A DNA stretch of 64,000 nucleotides. Origin: Apostichopus japonicus. Lineage: Eukaryota; Echinodermata; Holothuroidea; Aspidochirotida; Stichopodidae. The notes under the pieces were generated by a model. That model worked only from the letters and a program-made list of their open reading frames with translations. It did not search any database and was not told the DNA's origin. Position numbers and translations under genes: made by a program. Of this stretch, positions 38,401 to 53,400 are shown piece by piece (positions within the stretch are counted from its first letter, which is position 1; each line of letters starts with the position of its first letter). Location: the NCBI RefSeq assembly GCF_037975245.1, contig NC_092578.1, positions 10,456,359 through 10,520,358 of the forward strand. The letters are read 5' to 3'.

Positions 38401-41400
38401 TACTAGTTACCTGGCCTCAACAAATACGAGCGACTCAAGAGCTAGTCAAACAATATGCCTTTACTACAGAACCATTCCTAACTAACCTAATATTTGAGCT
38501 GTGTGGAATGCAATAATCATAGTTATCACACTCATTTCCTTGTGTTTATGATTGCAGTTACTGCAATCATTACACTAAACTGTTATCTGAGAGTACATTG
38601 CACTCAAGCTGTAACCATAGTTAATGCCGTTCATTTAGTTACAAAGAAATTTAATAAAATAGAAAATGACAAAATCATATCGAAAAAATTTAAAACCTGG
38701 AATTGTCAACCCTAAACAAGGATTAATAACTTGTTTGTCCTTTAAATCGATAGGAAAAAATAAATGGCTTTTGTCTTTATTCAGTCAACATCTTAGTTTT
38801 GTAGCCTAAATTCATGTTAGAGACAAATTATGAGGCATTTTTGCCTTTTTGTGGTCAATGAAATATCTAAGCTTACATGTCATCCCATCTAAGGTTACAT
38901 TTAAATCTCAATCACATTCTTGCAGTAACTACCTTTATACATGGATGAAGAGATAAAGGATGTTGTGCCTCTGAATTTTAGAGAGCTATTTGAACACTTC
39001 ACTGAACAATTATGTCACAGTCTGTGCTATGTGATACCACTAGCTTCCTAGTGACTGATGGATTCTCTGTTCTCTGTTTGTTTGCTTTAAGGTAGTTTAT
39101 CTTGCCACTTTGCCCTTAAGTGATTTTGTAGTATTTATAATCTCTTTTTAAATTATGCTCTGTGCATGAAAATGTCTGTTATCACACAAGCCTTGAATGA
39201 CTTCCACCTACCATACCTTGCAATAACTGTCTTAACTGCTCCACATCAAAGTACAAGCTCATCAGTAGTAATCAGTTTTGTGGCATTGCTGCTCTAGTAG
39301 AACACACATTTCAAATTGTAAACACTGAGAACATTAATACTTGTACTGGCACAATTGTACTTAAAATAATGGAACTGTTAGCCCCATTTTGCATCTTTTA
39401 CCTTTTACCCAAAGCCCTTTTACCCAAGTAAAGAATTCTCCGTCAAAAAAAAAGAAAGTCTCTGAATATAGGCCTGATGAAGAGAAACATTTCACCTAAC
39501 GTTCCCTCACTGCTCTGAAACTGTTATGTACTGTACTGATGATTCTTATATGCCTCAATGAGGTTTATATTATTTGCTATTGAAATTGAAAAGTGAAATA
39601 GCAACATGTACAATAAGTAGGATCAGTTAAAAAAGTCCAAGAACTTTTTCAGTAAATTCAGTTAATGTCCTGGAAAGTCATGGGAAGTCAGGGAATTTTG
39701 AACAAACCCTGAATCAGTTCATAATTGTCTTGGATATTCAATTAACATATTGCAGACAGTTGTCTTTATCTCTAATAATGATGGTTAAACTAATATTATC
39801 TGTATGGTGAAGAAGATTCTTAATGATTAGACTGACGTCTGTTCCATTTAGATTCAACAACATGTACTCTGTATTTGTGATTGTTTATGTCTCTTAAATT
39901 GAAAGTGAAATATTCTGCTGAAACAGTCTAAACCATGAAATACAAAAGTTTTTTAATTTTGTGCTGTTTGGATTTAGTTAAGTGGATCCATCATAACCTC
40001 AGTGCATGGAAGGTTCACAGTTGTTACAGAAATTATTTTAGTATAAAGTTCTATAACATCCTCTATGGGAATTAATTCCTTTAGCAGTTGCTAAATATTA
40101 GTTTGTGGTCAGGCCCAGATGCTCATCCTAAGTATTGAAATAATTCACAGTTTTGGTTACATTTCAGATGTACTGAAGGGTGAATCATTGTAAAATAATG
40201 GTGGCTTAGTACAGCAATTTTCTAGCAATACCTTAATGGATGACATTTCATGCTCTTGATATCACTGTTGGTTACAGGACTGTGGATAAATTGCATTAAC
40301 ACTGTCATGTATTGTTTAAACTGTACATGTTATCATTGCTCAACAATTCAGTTATACTATTGATTCATATTAAAAATAATAAAATAATATTTACTTAAGG
40401 AGAGAGATAGTTACAAGCTTATAAATACTCCAAACTAATCAACATTCAATGATCACCCCTCTTGTGTTTCCTGTTTTCTGCAAACTGCCACTTGTTTAGA
40501 TCACTGATCTGGAACGCATGAAATTGCCCTATTTTCCAATTGAGGTGCTTTCCAGAAGTCCTCGCTTAAACCATTATAATACTCATCTTTATTGCTCACT
40601 TAAAACTCTTGCTTAACGACAACCCTATTGTATGTTTGAAACCTGTTATTTACCTTTTCATAGCCCACAGCTGTTCTAAGAGATAAATGGAAGTCAAGAG
40701 GGAAGTTCTACACAGAGTTTGGAGTGACAATGAACTGTGTCAGTAAAGATCAATCTAGATCTGTAAGTTTTCATGGCCAAAGTCCTTTGCTTGGTTCATT
40801 TAAAACAATATTTGTTGAGTAGTCTGTAATCCCATCATAACATTGTAACTTTATTCGTTTATAATTCAATATGTTTTACAATCTTTTATATATAAGAATA
40901 ATTGACAAAAACTTTTGCATTTCCTTTCTGTATTTTTGTATTAACTTTGTAAGGTAAGATGCATTACTAAGTTGTCAACAAGAAAGTTTCATACTACAAG
41001 TCAAGACAATAATTTCAGTATGATCCAATTTAGTAGGTCCCCAGCTCACCTAAATCAATTGAGATTTGCTTCAGGACAGTTTAAATAACCTTGGTGGAGA
41101 ATGACAATTATTCTCCTACATGTTTAAATGTGTTGACAACATGTTCTTGCTCTGTCATTCATCTTACTCCCTGTATAGTTTGAGTGTATATATAAATGAA
41201 ATTGTAATGAGTTTGAAAATCCAGAACAGTGAAAAAACTTCCAGTTCTGGATTTTACAACTCACTACATTTTCCTTTTGTCGTTTATTTCCATTTCATTT
41301 AACGGAGTCTGTTCAAAGGATCTCTTTTAAGATCCGGCTTTCAGGAATCACAAATTATTTTGAAATGGTTTAACCATCATGTTTGATCTCTAGAGTAAGG

Positions 41401-44400
41401 CAAAATAAGTCACTAAAACAGAATTAGCATTGTTCAATACAGATGGCAAATGCGTACAGTGGAATTACGACCTTCCTTACTGGTTTCTAACCTTCGGACA
41501 TACAATCAGTGTCCACCGCCTAGTTGGTTTTGGTGTCCGCATATAAAGCGGAAGGCCCGAGTTTGAATCCAGGTGGAGGCTATGTATTCGTATATGGTAA
41601 CCTATAGCATGTTGTAACTGTTTGAATGACAAGCAGCTTCTGTTTATTTGACAGACACTTATCCTTCATTACCTCAGCAATGGTACAGCAGTCTTGAGTT
41701 TCATTCATCGAAAAGAGATCTTCTTTATTCCAATAATGATAGTTTTAAAGGTTGGTACAATTCCATTTAAAAAGATGTGAAATTTTGGTGATGAGTTATA
41801 TTGTGGTATTCTATTATAAGATATTTCACCAAGCTATTGCAATGTGGAATATTTCCCCATCAGTTGCACATCTTTTTCCCTTTTATTTCATGTTTGTACA
41901 GCAGTTTCAAGCTTTTGTATTGTAGCACTGCAACATGTCAATTATTTGTGTAGCTTTTTAGATTATCTTTGCATAGTATTTGGCTAAATGATATCATATA
42001 CTGTACCTTGTTTTGTCTATTGTTGCTGTTGAGAGTGCTGATATCATCATGCTTGATTGATGTGAATTTCTTCAATTAGGATCACTTCTGTACTTCAACA
42101 ACATGCCTTTCTGCTGGAGGAGAGGGGCATAAAGCAATTACAAGTTCCACCTGGAATATAAGATTCTCCATCATTGTGGTTCAATTTTCAATCAGTTAAG
42201 GTTCTTATTTAGTCCACCAAGTACTACCTAGAACAAGAACTTATTCAAATTTTGCAAAATGACCACACCAAACATTACATAAACATTGGGTACATACAGT
42301 ACCATTTTGGATTTAACCATTAAAATGTCTCAAATTAAGACCATATGGCTATCTGGAACATATAGCTCTTTTAGTTAAAGGAGACACAAACCCATCTATC
42401 ATTAATGGTCTATGTGGTAGAGATAACTGTCATGAACAGCTCCCCCAAAAAGCTAAGAAAAATCTGATTCATTTGGCCAATATCACAGATTTAGTGTTTC
42501 TTCACAGACAAGACTGAAGACTTGATCCAGTCTTAATTTGACATCATTGAGCCATGTGTTTCAATTACTTTGTTTAGTACAATATTTATTGTCTATATAT
42601 GCTGAATCTATAATATTGAACCACTTAATATGATCTAATAATGTCTTTGATTCAGGGTCAACCTGTTTACATTCTATCGTGAAAAGATAAAGTGTAAGTA
42701 AAAGGTTTCAGATCTGAGCAGCACTATGACATCACAGATTAAAAAAAATAACAGCTACTTGACACAAGATTTAAACTAGGATATATCATAAACAGAACAA
42801 GATATTTCTTAGCTTTTGGGAGAATTTTTCACAAAGATCTCATTCATATAAACCAAAGATGATGGTTGGGTTTGTGTCCTCTTCTAAGACTGAAGGTAAT
42901 ATTATTATGTCCTGGTACTGCATTACTTGATCAGAATGATGATGTGATGTTACAACCAAACACTTAATATCATAAGTTAATAATACTAATAGTGCTATTT
43001 GTTTCATTTGTAGTCTCTATTTGATGCCAATGATGAGCAGATGTATGCAGACCTGATTAGAGGTAGAGAAGAGGACACATATTTTGTTGGGTAAGAGAAA
43101 GTGTAAGACCATTTAACAGAACTTGTGGGTAAGAGACAGTGTAAGACCATTTAACAGAACTTCTGGATAAGAGACAGTGTAAGACCATTTAACAGAACTT
43201 CTGGATAAGAGAAAGTGTAAGACTATATAAAAGAACTTCTGGGTAAGGGACAGTGTAAGACCATTTAACAGAACTTGTGGGTAAGAGACAGTGTAAGACC
43301 ATTTAACAGAACTTCTGGGTAAGAGACAGTGTAAGACCATTTAACAGAACTTCTGGGTAAGGGACAGTGTAAGACCATTTAACAGAACTTGTGGGTAAGA
43401 GACAGTGTAAGACCATTTAACAGAACTTGTGGGTAAGAGACAGTGTAAGACCATTTAACAGAACTTCTGGGTAAGAGACAGTGTAAGACCATTTAACAGA
43501 ACTTCTGGATAAGAGACAGTGTAAGACCATTTAACAGAACTTCTGGGTAAGAGACAGTGTAAGACCATATAACAGAACTTCTGGGTAAGAGACAGTGTAA
43601 GACCATTTAACAGAACTTCTGGATAAGAGACAGTGTAAGACCATATAACAGAACTTCTGGGTAAGAGACAGTGTAAGACCATATAACAGAACTTCTGGAT
43701 AAGAGAAAGTGTAAGACCATTTAACAGAACTTCTGGGTAAGAGACAGTGTAAGACCATTTAACAGAACTTCTGGGTAAGAGACAGTGTAAGACCATTTAA
43801 CAGAACTTCTGGGTAAGAGACAGTGTAAGACCATATAACAGAACTTCTGGGTAAGAGACAGTGTAAGACCATTTAACAGAACTTCTGGATAAGAGAAAGT
43901 GTAAGACCATATAACAGAACTTGTGGGTAAGAGACAGTGTAAGACCATATAACAGAACTTGTGGGTAAGAGACAGTGTAAGACCATATAACAGAACTTGT
44001 GGGTAAGAGACAGTGTAAGACCATATAACAGAACTTGTGGGTAAGAGACAGTGTAAGACCATATAACAGAACTTCTGGGTAAGAGACAGTGTAAGACCAT
44101 TTAACAGAACTTCTGGATAAGAGAAAGTGTAAGACCATATAAAAGAACTTCTGGGTAAGAGACAGTGTAAGACCATATAACAGAACTTCTGGGTAAGAGA
44201 CAGTGTAAGACCGTATAAAAGAACTTGTGGGTAAGAGACAGTGTAAGACCATATAACAGAACTTGTGGGTAAGAGACAGTGTAAGACCATTTAACAGAAC
44301 TTCTGGATAAGAGAAAGTGTAAGACCATATAAAAGAACTTCTGGGTAAGAGACAGTGTAAGACCATATAACAGAACTTCTGGGTAAGAGACAGTGTAAGA

Positions 44401-47400
44401 CCATTTAACAGAACTTCTGGATAAGAGAAAGTGTAAGACCATATAAAAGAACTTGTGGGTAAGAGACAGTGTAAGACCATATAACAGAACTTCTGGATAA
44501 GAGAAAGTGTAAGACCATATAAAAGAACTTCTGGGTAAGAGACAGTGTAAGACCATTTAACAGAACTTCTGGATAAGAGACAGTAAGACCATATAACAGA
44601 ACTTCTGGGTAAGGGACAGTGTAAGACCATATAACAGAACTTCTGGGTAAGAGACAGTGTAAGACCATATAACAGAACTTCTGGGTAAGAGACATTATAA
44701 GACCATATAACAGCATTGCTTATGGTGCTCTTGAAGTTACATGTGTTCCACAATGACCAATCAGCTCAATAGCATAATGTTCAAAAGATTTCTAGACCAG
44801 TTTGTTCAAATGTTTTCTGCTTTGTCTATACTTTTTAAATGGTTAAGTATTAGTGCAAAGTGTAGCAGATGTTGTTATGAAATCTCAAGTATTCACTTTC
44901 TTTATGTGTTAATCTGTACACTGACTCACATACATAATCATCTGACCCGTGTATATATTATTTGCTCTCTGTGAGAGGCAGTTTGAATATATGTTGCCAT
45001 CCTGTTTGTTTGTTTTGGTCTCAAATTACCACAGATGGGTTTTGAGATAAAGATGAATAAGAAACATGAATTGAGGGAATGGGATGGTTTACTTTCCTCC
45101 AGTACTTTCTCCTCAGTTATGTCTATCGAAAGAAAATTAGATTTTAATCTGAATGCACACTGCAGTCTTTTATAAATTCTTCTCGCATAAAATGTGGCAA
45201 AGAATGACTAAGCCTGCTGGCTTCCTGGTTTGGCAATGCTGCACACAGCTCTGAATTCAGAGTGAAATGTTTTTCTTTGCTCTGTCCTTCAAATGATGAC
45301 TTGACACTCATAAATATTAAAATTTCATAGCTTCACTACTACTGCTTTCTCAGAGTCTCTTATCTCTTACACAGGTGTGTTTTGGGAATGTTAAGGAATT
45401 TACAACATTTGAAACTATTCCATCAGAAGGCAGCTTTGCAGTATGTTGGAGAAAGATTTCGCATCAAGCTTGGTCTTCCTGACTGGTGCACAGATGAAGA
45501 GACAACAGAAACTTTGCTCCAGAAATGTATCTGCATCCATTTGACAAACAAAAGGCATAAATATGACTGTCTGGTGTAAGTTATGGTATACTTTAGTGTT
45601 GAAAAATGGAATTTCCAATGTCATGAAGTAGTAGCATTGAAGTTTGGTTTTCAGCACCAAGTATTAGTACTACAATTACTAATTCTGGTAGTCCCTTGAC
45701 TAATGTTTGTCGTTGTTTTTAAGTGGCACTATCTCTCCCAGGTAAAGTAGTGTATGTGTAGGCACAGGCTTGTAAGCATATAACTCTAGAAGGAAAGCTT
45801 GGACCTAACTCATACCTTGTACTTGTATGTTCAGCATGATTTAAATAAATTTTCAAAGATGGGCATGTCCAAACAATGTGGCCTATACAGTGAACAATTT
45901 TCTTTGGATGCATCTGCCATGGAAGTTATTGATTGAAGGCTACTTGTTAAATGTATCCTTGAAAGGCTCACTCTGCTATGGAAATATCATTTGAGAGAGA
46001 GGGAGGGATCTGAAGTGTTGAAATCTGCATCATTTATAAGACATTTAGTTTATTCTCCTTCTCTTTGTAGATTGATGACACAAAAGTTGTTTGCATTTGC
46101 TAGAGGTCAGTGCTGTCAAGAGAATCCAGATAGTCCAATGAACCATGAAACATTACTCCCAGGACATTTGTATCTCTCTGTCCTTAAGGTAACTTCTCTA
46201 GCAACAAAGTTAGAATAACCCAAGAGTCAGGAACCATTGTTTTCTATGTTTACATGCATGTGTGTACAATGATACCAGTCAAGCTGTCATTCTAATGTAT
46301 TAGTACAGAACTCTATGTTTACATGCATGTGTGTACAATAATACCAGTCAAGCTGTCATTCTAATGCATTAGTAAAGAACTTGCGGTAGTTTCTCTCTTG
46401 AATTCAGAATTTGTGATGCATTCCAGGGAATACTCTAGTCTACTCACAGGGTAACCACAAGCTGCATTTCTTTGGTATCTGCCATTAATGTGAATGTTTT
46501 ATAGAGGAAATCAGAGACCAGCTTAGTATACTAGATGTAGTTCATAGTGGGGTGGTAAGCACTGTAGAATCAAATATTTTTATAAGCAAAACCGTATGGA
46601 CGAAAGATTGCTGCAATATGCCTAAACTAATAACCTGCTCAAATTTCCATTGAAATATTCTTGATGTGGGGATAATTCCATGACTTTATCAGTGTTTTCT
46701 CTGTATCACTTTAATTGTTGTTTAAAAGGAACAAATTTGACAACTTCAAATGGTTTTATGATACATTTTCTGTAATGATGATTTGAACTACTCTTTCTTG
46801 TTTTCTCTTTATCCCTGTTTTGGCAAATGGTCGTAGCAATCCTGTGACTTAATTCAAATAATGATTGTGACTTTTAGTTCTTGAGAACTTATTGCTATGA
46901 TTGAATTAATCTTGTAAGCATGGGGATCATTATTAAAGTGAAACCATAGCTGATAAGAATAACTCATTCTTAGCATTTTTCTTCATTGTTAAGGAAAAAC
47001 TAGAAGGTTGGCTCACCAACTTTCGCTATGTAATCGAGAAGAAAACCAATGCAAATCGGAATCAAATTACACACCAGGTCACACCAGGTCAGTGGAAAAC
47101 AAAGTCTCTTATCATCTGTAACTGTCCCATTGGCTGTTATGTGTTACAGTGGAAAATGTATGCTTAATAGGCCAATAAGTCATATCTTTTAGAGAATGTG
47201 TCTATTGGTCACTGAATAACAAGAAACCTGTATTGGTTGTAGGGAAAGGAATTTCTAAATTATTTTAAACTTTACATCAATTTTCTAAAGGATGATTGTA
47301 CGGAATATTAGTGCTTGACTTTTACTATCACTCTTGAGGTTTGTTATTTTGTTATTTATATATTTTGTTTTTGCTTAATGCATTCTTTTTGAAACCTGAA

Positions 47401-50400
47401 GCTTTGATCAACCAGTGTTTGAAATTGACCTCTGGCCTCACAAGACCAATGGAATATTTCCTTGCAACAGGAAATATTGTGTCACCAACAGGCCTTGGTT
47501 TAATGCAGGTAAATAGTACCAAATACTCATTTCATCATAATTTATCACAATCTTTGTAAATATGCCAATGTCAATATGTGAAAATTGGATGCAGTGAAAT
47601 GGAAAGAAAGAAATTTTATGTAAACAACAAAGTAAAGTTTACACATAACCTGAAAAATATGAATGATTAGTCTTTTTCTTTGATATGTTGCTTTAACTTA
47701 TGTAATGTCATCCCTTTATGTAAATTATACTGACGGATTTAAGGCAGGAAATATTTACTTTGTTTATTGTGGCATATACCTCTTCTCCAATCTTATAATG
47801 ACTTCAGAATGCAGTGAAAGCTTTATGAATGTAAGTCTCATATGTAGCAGTTGGCCTTATCAAATATGTGTAAGTTATAGTCCAGTCAGTGCTTATGATG
47901 CTGTTGTTGCTCTTATATGAAATCTAGTATCTATAAATAAAGACATAATTAAATTCATTCCTGTGGAACCATTTCCTTAAAGGATAACCTTCGGCAGGAG
48001 CTTCTTTATATGTTATAGCCCAAGAAAAAGATGGAGTGCTAGTCATGTTCTCATAGCTGGTTTGGTTTGCAAGATATTCAGCTTTAAAATATGCTAAATC
48101 TCTGGACTGCTCATGTAAGGCTAAATTGGTCATGACATTTGCTCCTCGGTACATGTCTAAATGTTAATTTTAATCATTTGTTTTGTAAATCCTAATAACT
48201 CATCCCAAACATGTTCTTTTAACTTCATATTAACAATGGGGCACCCTTGGGCAAGATGCAGCACCATTTGTCCTATCCTGTCATCTTAGGCTATGAAATG
48301 CTTGTGTGTTTTTATTTTATTGCATCTGTAATAGAAATATAACCTGGACTGATAGCAGTGGTAATATCAAAAGATATTTTCTGGCTATAGTTATCATCTA
48401 AGGATGTTGAATGGCTTAGTTAATGCTTCCTGAGTTTGTTTTGCTTATTTGAAGATGAACAAACCCTAACAATGGTGGTTTCTTTGGTTGGTAATTCTGA
48501 TGTATCAAAGATTGCTTCATGGATACAAATTGAAATGGAAGGCAGATTGATACTTATTACTTGTTATATTTTGCTTAGTGTTGTATTGTGATTCCCTTTT
48601 AATGAACGGTTCATTATAAACAAAAATATAATCGTTGAATGCAACCTTTCATGTTTGTTCCTTGATTTTTTTAACTTTTATAAGACGTCTGGGTTTTCTG
48701 TGGTTGCTGATAAACTGAACTTCATGAGGTACCTCTCTCATTTTCGATGTCTTCATCGTGGGTCCTATTTTGTTGAAATGAGATCAACTTCAGCTCGAAA
48801 GCTTCTCCCAGAAGCCTGGGGTGAGTAGTATTTAGAGTAAGTTATCTTTCTTTTGGTTTTAATTTGATTTGTCGACCTGTTAAAGTCAATTTGTTTTATT
48901 TCAGTAGAAAGGAGGGATCGTAGTCTGCTTCCGTGAAGTGTTCCCTACATACGTAGCTGTAAACTGGCTAGGCCCAGTGAAATCGAGGCTGGTGTTCTGC
49001 ACTAATTTGGTCATTATGGCTGTGTTTTTTCGTCCTTCGGCCATCGATGAAGGCTAATTGAATGGTATATGACATTACTGCAGCACCCAACAACACAACG
49101 GACCAGCATTTTCTCCGATATTTTACAACATAATACAGTGGTTGTTCTCTCAGTATAAATGTGCGTGTATGTGTGACGGTATGATTGTCGCACATCCGGT
49201 ACATCCCTGGGCTTAGCACTTGTGTTCCGTATTTGACATCATCGTTGTGTTGTTTTGAAATCTCATTTTTCAGAGGTCTGTTTTTGGATGCAAATATTAA
49301 AACGTTAATTTCTAATTAGTCCTTGAGATTTTAAAGGTGATGAGGATAGTTTTGAACATAGATTTTCTCATAGATTCAGAGGAAATTACTCTCGATTAGT
49401 TGGATTTTACATGTCATGGCCTCTTTAAGCTGACTGCACACTGGCCTGACTGAATGAGATCCAACTTCAACTCAGCATTTGTTACCTACTTTTTTATAGT
49501 CGTTAAGACCCATGGTCTCACAACTGATTAGTGCACACTACATGGCCGATTTATGTCTATGACCAGTGCTTGTTTATATATATGTAAAATTACATTCCTG
49601 TGATTTGCTACATTTGTTGAACTTGCCAGTTTTATTCAACACAATGCCAACTGCCATTCTGAAAAATTCTTTAAACTGACAAAATCTTGACCAGTGGCAG
49701 TGTTAAGTACATGCATACTCCCAACTATCCATGATTGTCCATGTAATGATCAATCAGGCAATGTGTGGAGGCCTTAAGACAAGTCTTTACCTAATCTGCA
49801 ATTAAGTATTGCATCATGTATTTGTAAGGCTTTAATTAATATTGTTGCATGGTATTATAAGTACATGACATAGCTGTCAAAGTATTGTCATTAACTTATG
49901 ATTTACTGTTCCCAAACTTATGTGACTATACTAAAGTCATTGTGACACCATATGCAGGTATTTCTACCCTTTGTACATACAACAAGAGTATTTATGATAA
50001 TGGTATTGCAATTACAGTGTAAGTGAAATGATCTCTTTCATAATTTAATGATTACATTTTGTGTGTATAATTGAACTGCACATGAGAGACAGAGAAACTT
50101 GGTGTGTAATTATACAATGCAGACATCAAAATAGTGAGAGATTCAGTGAAGATTAGCACTTGCTTAGTGTTGAAAAAGCTCTCTTTCAAATATCTCTTCT
50201 TTACATGCTGATTAAGAAGGTATGCAAATGCCTGAAGGTGAACAAAGGTGTGTCAACTTTTTCTTAGTAAACTTTCCTTGGAAGGTTTATCTGGACCACT
50301 GTGGTTTGATTACCTACATTCAGTAACAGGGAATGTTAATTTGATATTAATGATACTATTGTTATTGCTTTTCTCTTGACAGGCTTTTTGTGTCCTGTCC

Positions 50401-53400
50401 ACACCCCTGATGGTACCCCATGTGGACTACTGAATCATCTTTCAGCTTCGTGTCAGGTTTGTCTGATTTACTATGTATCAGTCCTCTCTGAAACAATTGA
50501 GAAAGTCTCCACACAAACAAATGTTTCCTGATCATCAAGCAGCTGTTGAATTTCTTTGATTCAAATTCCTTTTGTAGATTTGGAGATTTATACTGATTAT
50601 TCTTTCAGTAGCACTTCCAATAAGGACTTTTTCAAGTAGAAGACTTGAAGACTATTTCTTTAATTTAGTTGATTGTCATTTGTTCTGTTACATATGACCT
50701 GTATTGCAAATGGTTGGTATGAATGTAGCCATCTTTTGTTCTAAAATCAGTGGTAAATATATGTTCTATCTAGAGAGTAGTTGAGGCCTATTTTGCCTAC
50801 CTCTGCTGTTTAGTGGAAGTAACATATGAACCTGACCCAATACTGGTGTAACTTTCAGGTTGTTAAAGAGTATTCATGTCACTAGTGTGAAAGTGATTTT
50901 GGAATTTAGGAGGACACCAGAAAGATATTACAAGAACTGTTGCTTTGGATCCAGTGAAAATGTTACTTTTGCAGATATATAGATTAATGCAATTGAAGTT
51001 TGCTTATATATCCTAATAAAGTTTGCCAGTTAGTGAATAATCAGGAGCTAACCGTCAAATGGTTTGAGAATAAATAAACACTCCCCCAGTTTGATGTAAC
51101 TTAGTAGAACTCCTCTGACACATCATGTAGAAGTTGCATGATACAAGAGATTGTCATACCATTGATAATTTGTTAAGTGAAGACACAATAAGGTTATTTG
51201 GATGATACTCATTAACCCAAACTTTGGATACATCACAGTTGACAGCCAGGGATGTGGTAACCATGATCAAGATATCAGGCAACAAGAAAAACCAAACTAG
51301 TATCATGCACAACTGCACAGCTAACAATGTGACATTTTAATAACTATGGTTTGGTCATTTCTCAACTCTTTAACTATACTGGGACAAAATCTTTGTCAAC
51401 TTTTTACAAAATAATGTATGTCCACCCTACACTGTTTAAGTACTGTGAAACTTTTGCACAACAGTGGATAAAAACATACAGTGTTGTCCTGAAACATATC
51501 CAGTAATATTATCATGATTTTTATTGCATTCACTTCAAAACTGACATTGCATACCATCACTGTACAGATCTTAATGTATCTGCTGCTTCCATAACTTACA
51601 TCATTATTCTTTATAACAAACTCTTTGCTTTTCTCTTAAGGTCACTACCAATCAACCAAAAGTAGCACCCCTTTTACAGGTGCTATATGCGATGGGTATG
51701 TTGGCACTAGATGCACCTCAAATAGCCCTCTGGGGTGAGACATACCAAGTTGTCTTGGATGGTCGAGTGGTGGGATCGTTACCAAAAGGAGGAGCAGAAT
51801 CTATCGTTGCTGCCTTGAGGGTTATGAAATGCACAGGAGAACAAGAAGTGAGTGGTTAAGTAATAGACACCTCATAATTATAAAACCCATTGAATTAATT
51901 AATATTTCAATAGGTCACAGAACTGGCCTGATAAGAGGAAGCAAGTGTCATGAAATTAGGGAGCAAGAATAAGATCATTGAATAGTCACACAATGTTAAT
52001 GGACTCAAATTTAATAAACAGGGTACATTAAGCAATAGTTTGGCTACCACTATAACAAATTCTTCTGAATTTGACATTTGAGAAGTTCAATAAACAATAT
52101 AATTTGATTATAGTGAAGTTATGGAATTTCTTAAACAGAAGGCTCAGGAATTCTTTGTATGGCACCAACCTTCTGCCTGAAAGATGTGCTTTGTGTGTAA
52201 TACTTTATTCCTTGCTGAGTGCATAATGAATGTTTGTGGTGATGGCCCATGATGTGCGTGCACTTGTTCTGTATTCTGACTGAGGACTTGAACATATTAA
52301 TTCCAGGTCCTCGGATGTGATTTCTAACGAAACACCACAAGAATTCTATTGTTATGGGGTATTATTCAGGTTGGAGTATGTGGATTTGAACAATAGAAAA
52401 ACAATAGGGTCCTCGATCTGAATGTTAAACAGCTGTATGTGTGTGTTACACCTTGGCTTGTAAACACTGTCAATCGAAAATTATAAATATGGATACTTAG
52501 TATGTGGATCCACCTTAGTGAGTACAAAACCCTATACTTTTGTGTGGAGGTCAAAGGTCATTTGAGTTCAATAGAGGTCAAAGTCAAAAAACCTTGTAGA
52601 CACTATCTCCAAATTTGAAGGCTGGATTAGCTTAATCATTTGTGTTTGGATCCACCTTAGTGAGTACAAGTACCCAAAACTTTTCTGTGAAGTTCATAGG
52701 TCAAGAGAAGGAATAGTCTGAAAAGCTGTATAATATTATAGCTCCAAAAGTAAACACTGGATGTAGTTCATACTCAGGATATGGATTTACCTTAATGACT
52801 GCAAGCACTGTTTTATTTGTGTGAAGGTCATTTGAAGTCAACAGTAGTAAAACATTGTTACTCCAAATTTGAGATTGGATGAAGTTCATACTTTGCATGT
52901 GGGTTCACCTTAGTGCTGATAGTCGTAATCGATTAATCACCTGTAGTCACGATTACACTTTGGAAGTTTGATTAATCGCGCTCACAATTTAAGTTGCGAT
53001 TACTCGACTACAAGCTAGCACTACACATAATTTGCTTTTGGAAAATAGCCTAACCTTTCAAAAACAACACTAAAGCAGTTTGTCAGCAAATATCGCAAAA
53101 GTATACAGGTTCTCACAGTGCTACACTAGCACTGTGTTGTGTTAAATATCAGCAACCACCTGCTTAGATTAGATTCATGCGTTTGCTTGTCAGTAATACG
53201 CTTGTTCTGCAATGCAACATTCAGTCCTAGCAATGTTTAACCATTGCGCTAAGGTTTTGTTTGGTAGATGTTTTAACATGATTTAGACACCACACGTTAA
53301 GACACGAAAGAAGAAATATAGACAGTGCACCATGGAGAAAGATTTGTTTTGACTGTATTTCTGCAATGTAAAAATGACATTGGTGACCTCATAACTGTAA

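Noticed and set aside
41511-41580. A functional tRNA gene
   Set aside because: The D-arm is poor, the first acceptor pair fails, and the anticodon loop is atypical. SINE head or pseudogene is likelier.
43091-44713. CRISPR-like array
   Set aside because: The units are contiguous with no variable spacers, and the setting is an animal intron.
43113-44753. Long minus-strand open frames (up to 318 codons) of a repeated [10 protein letters not shown] / [10 protein letters not shown] peptide
   Set aside because: They come from the 38 bp minisatellite, whose minus strand has no stop. Since 38 is not a multiple of three, all three frames are open. No start context or gene structure supports them.
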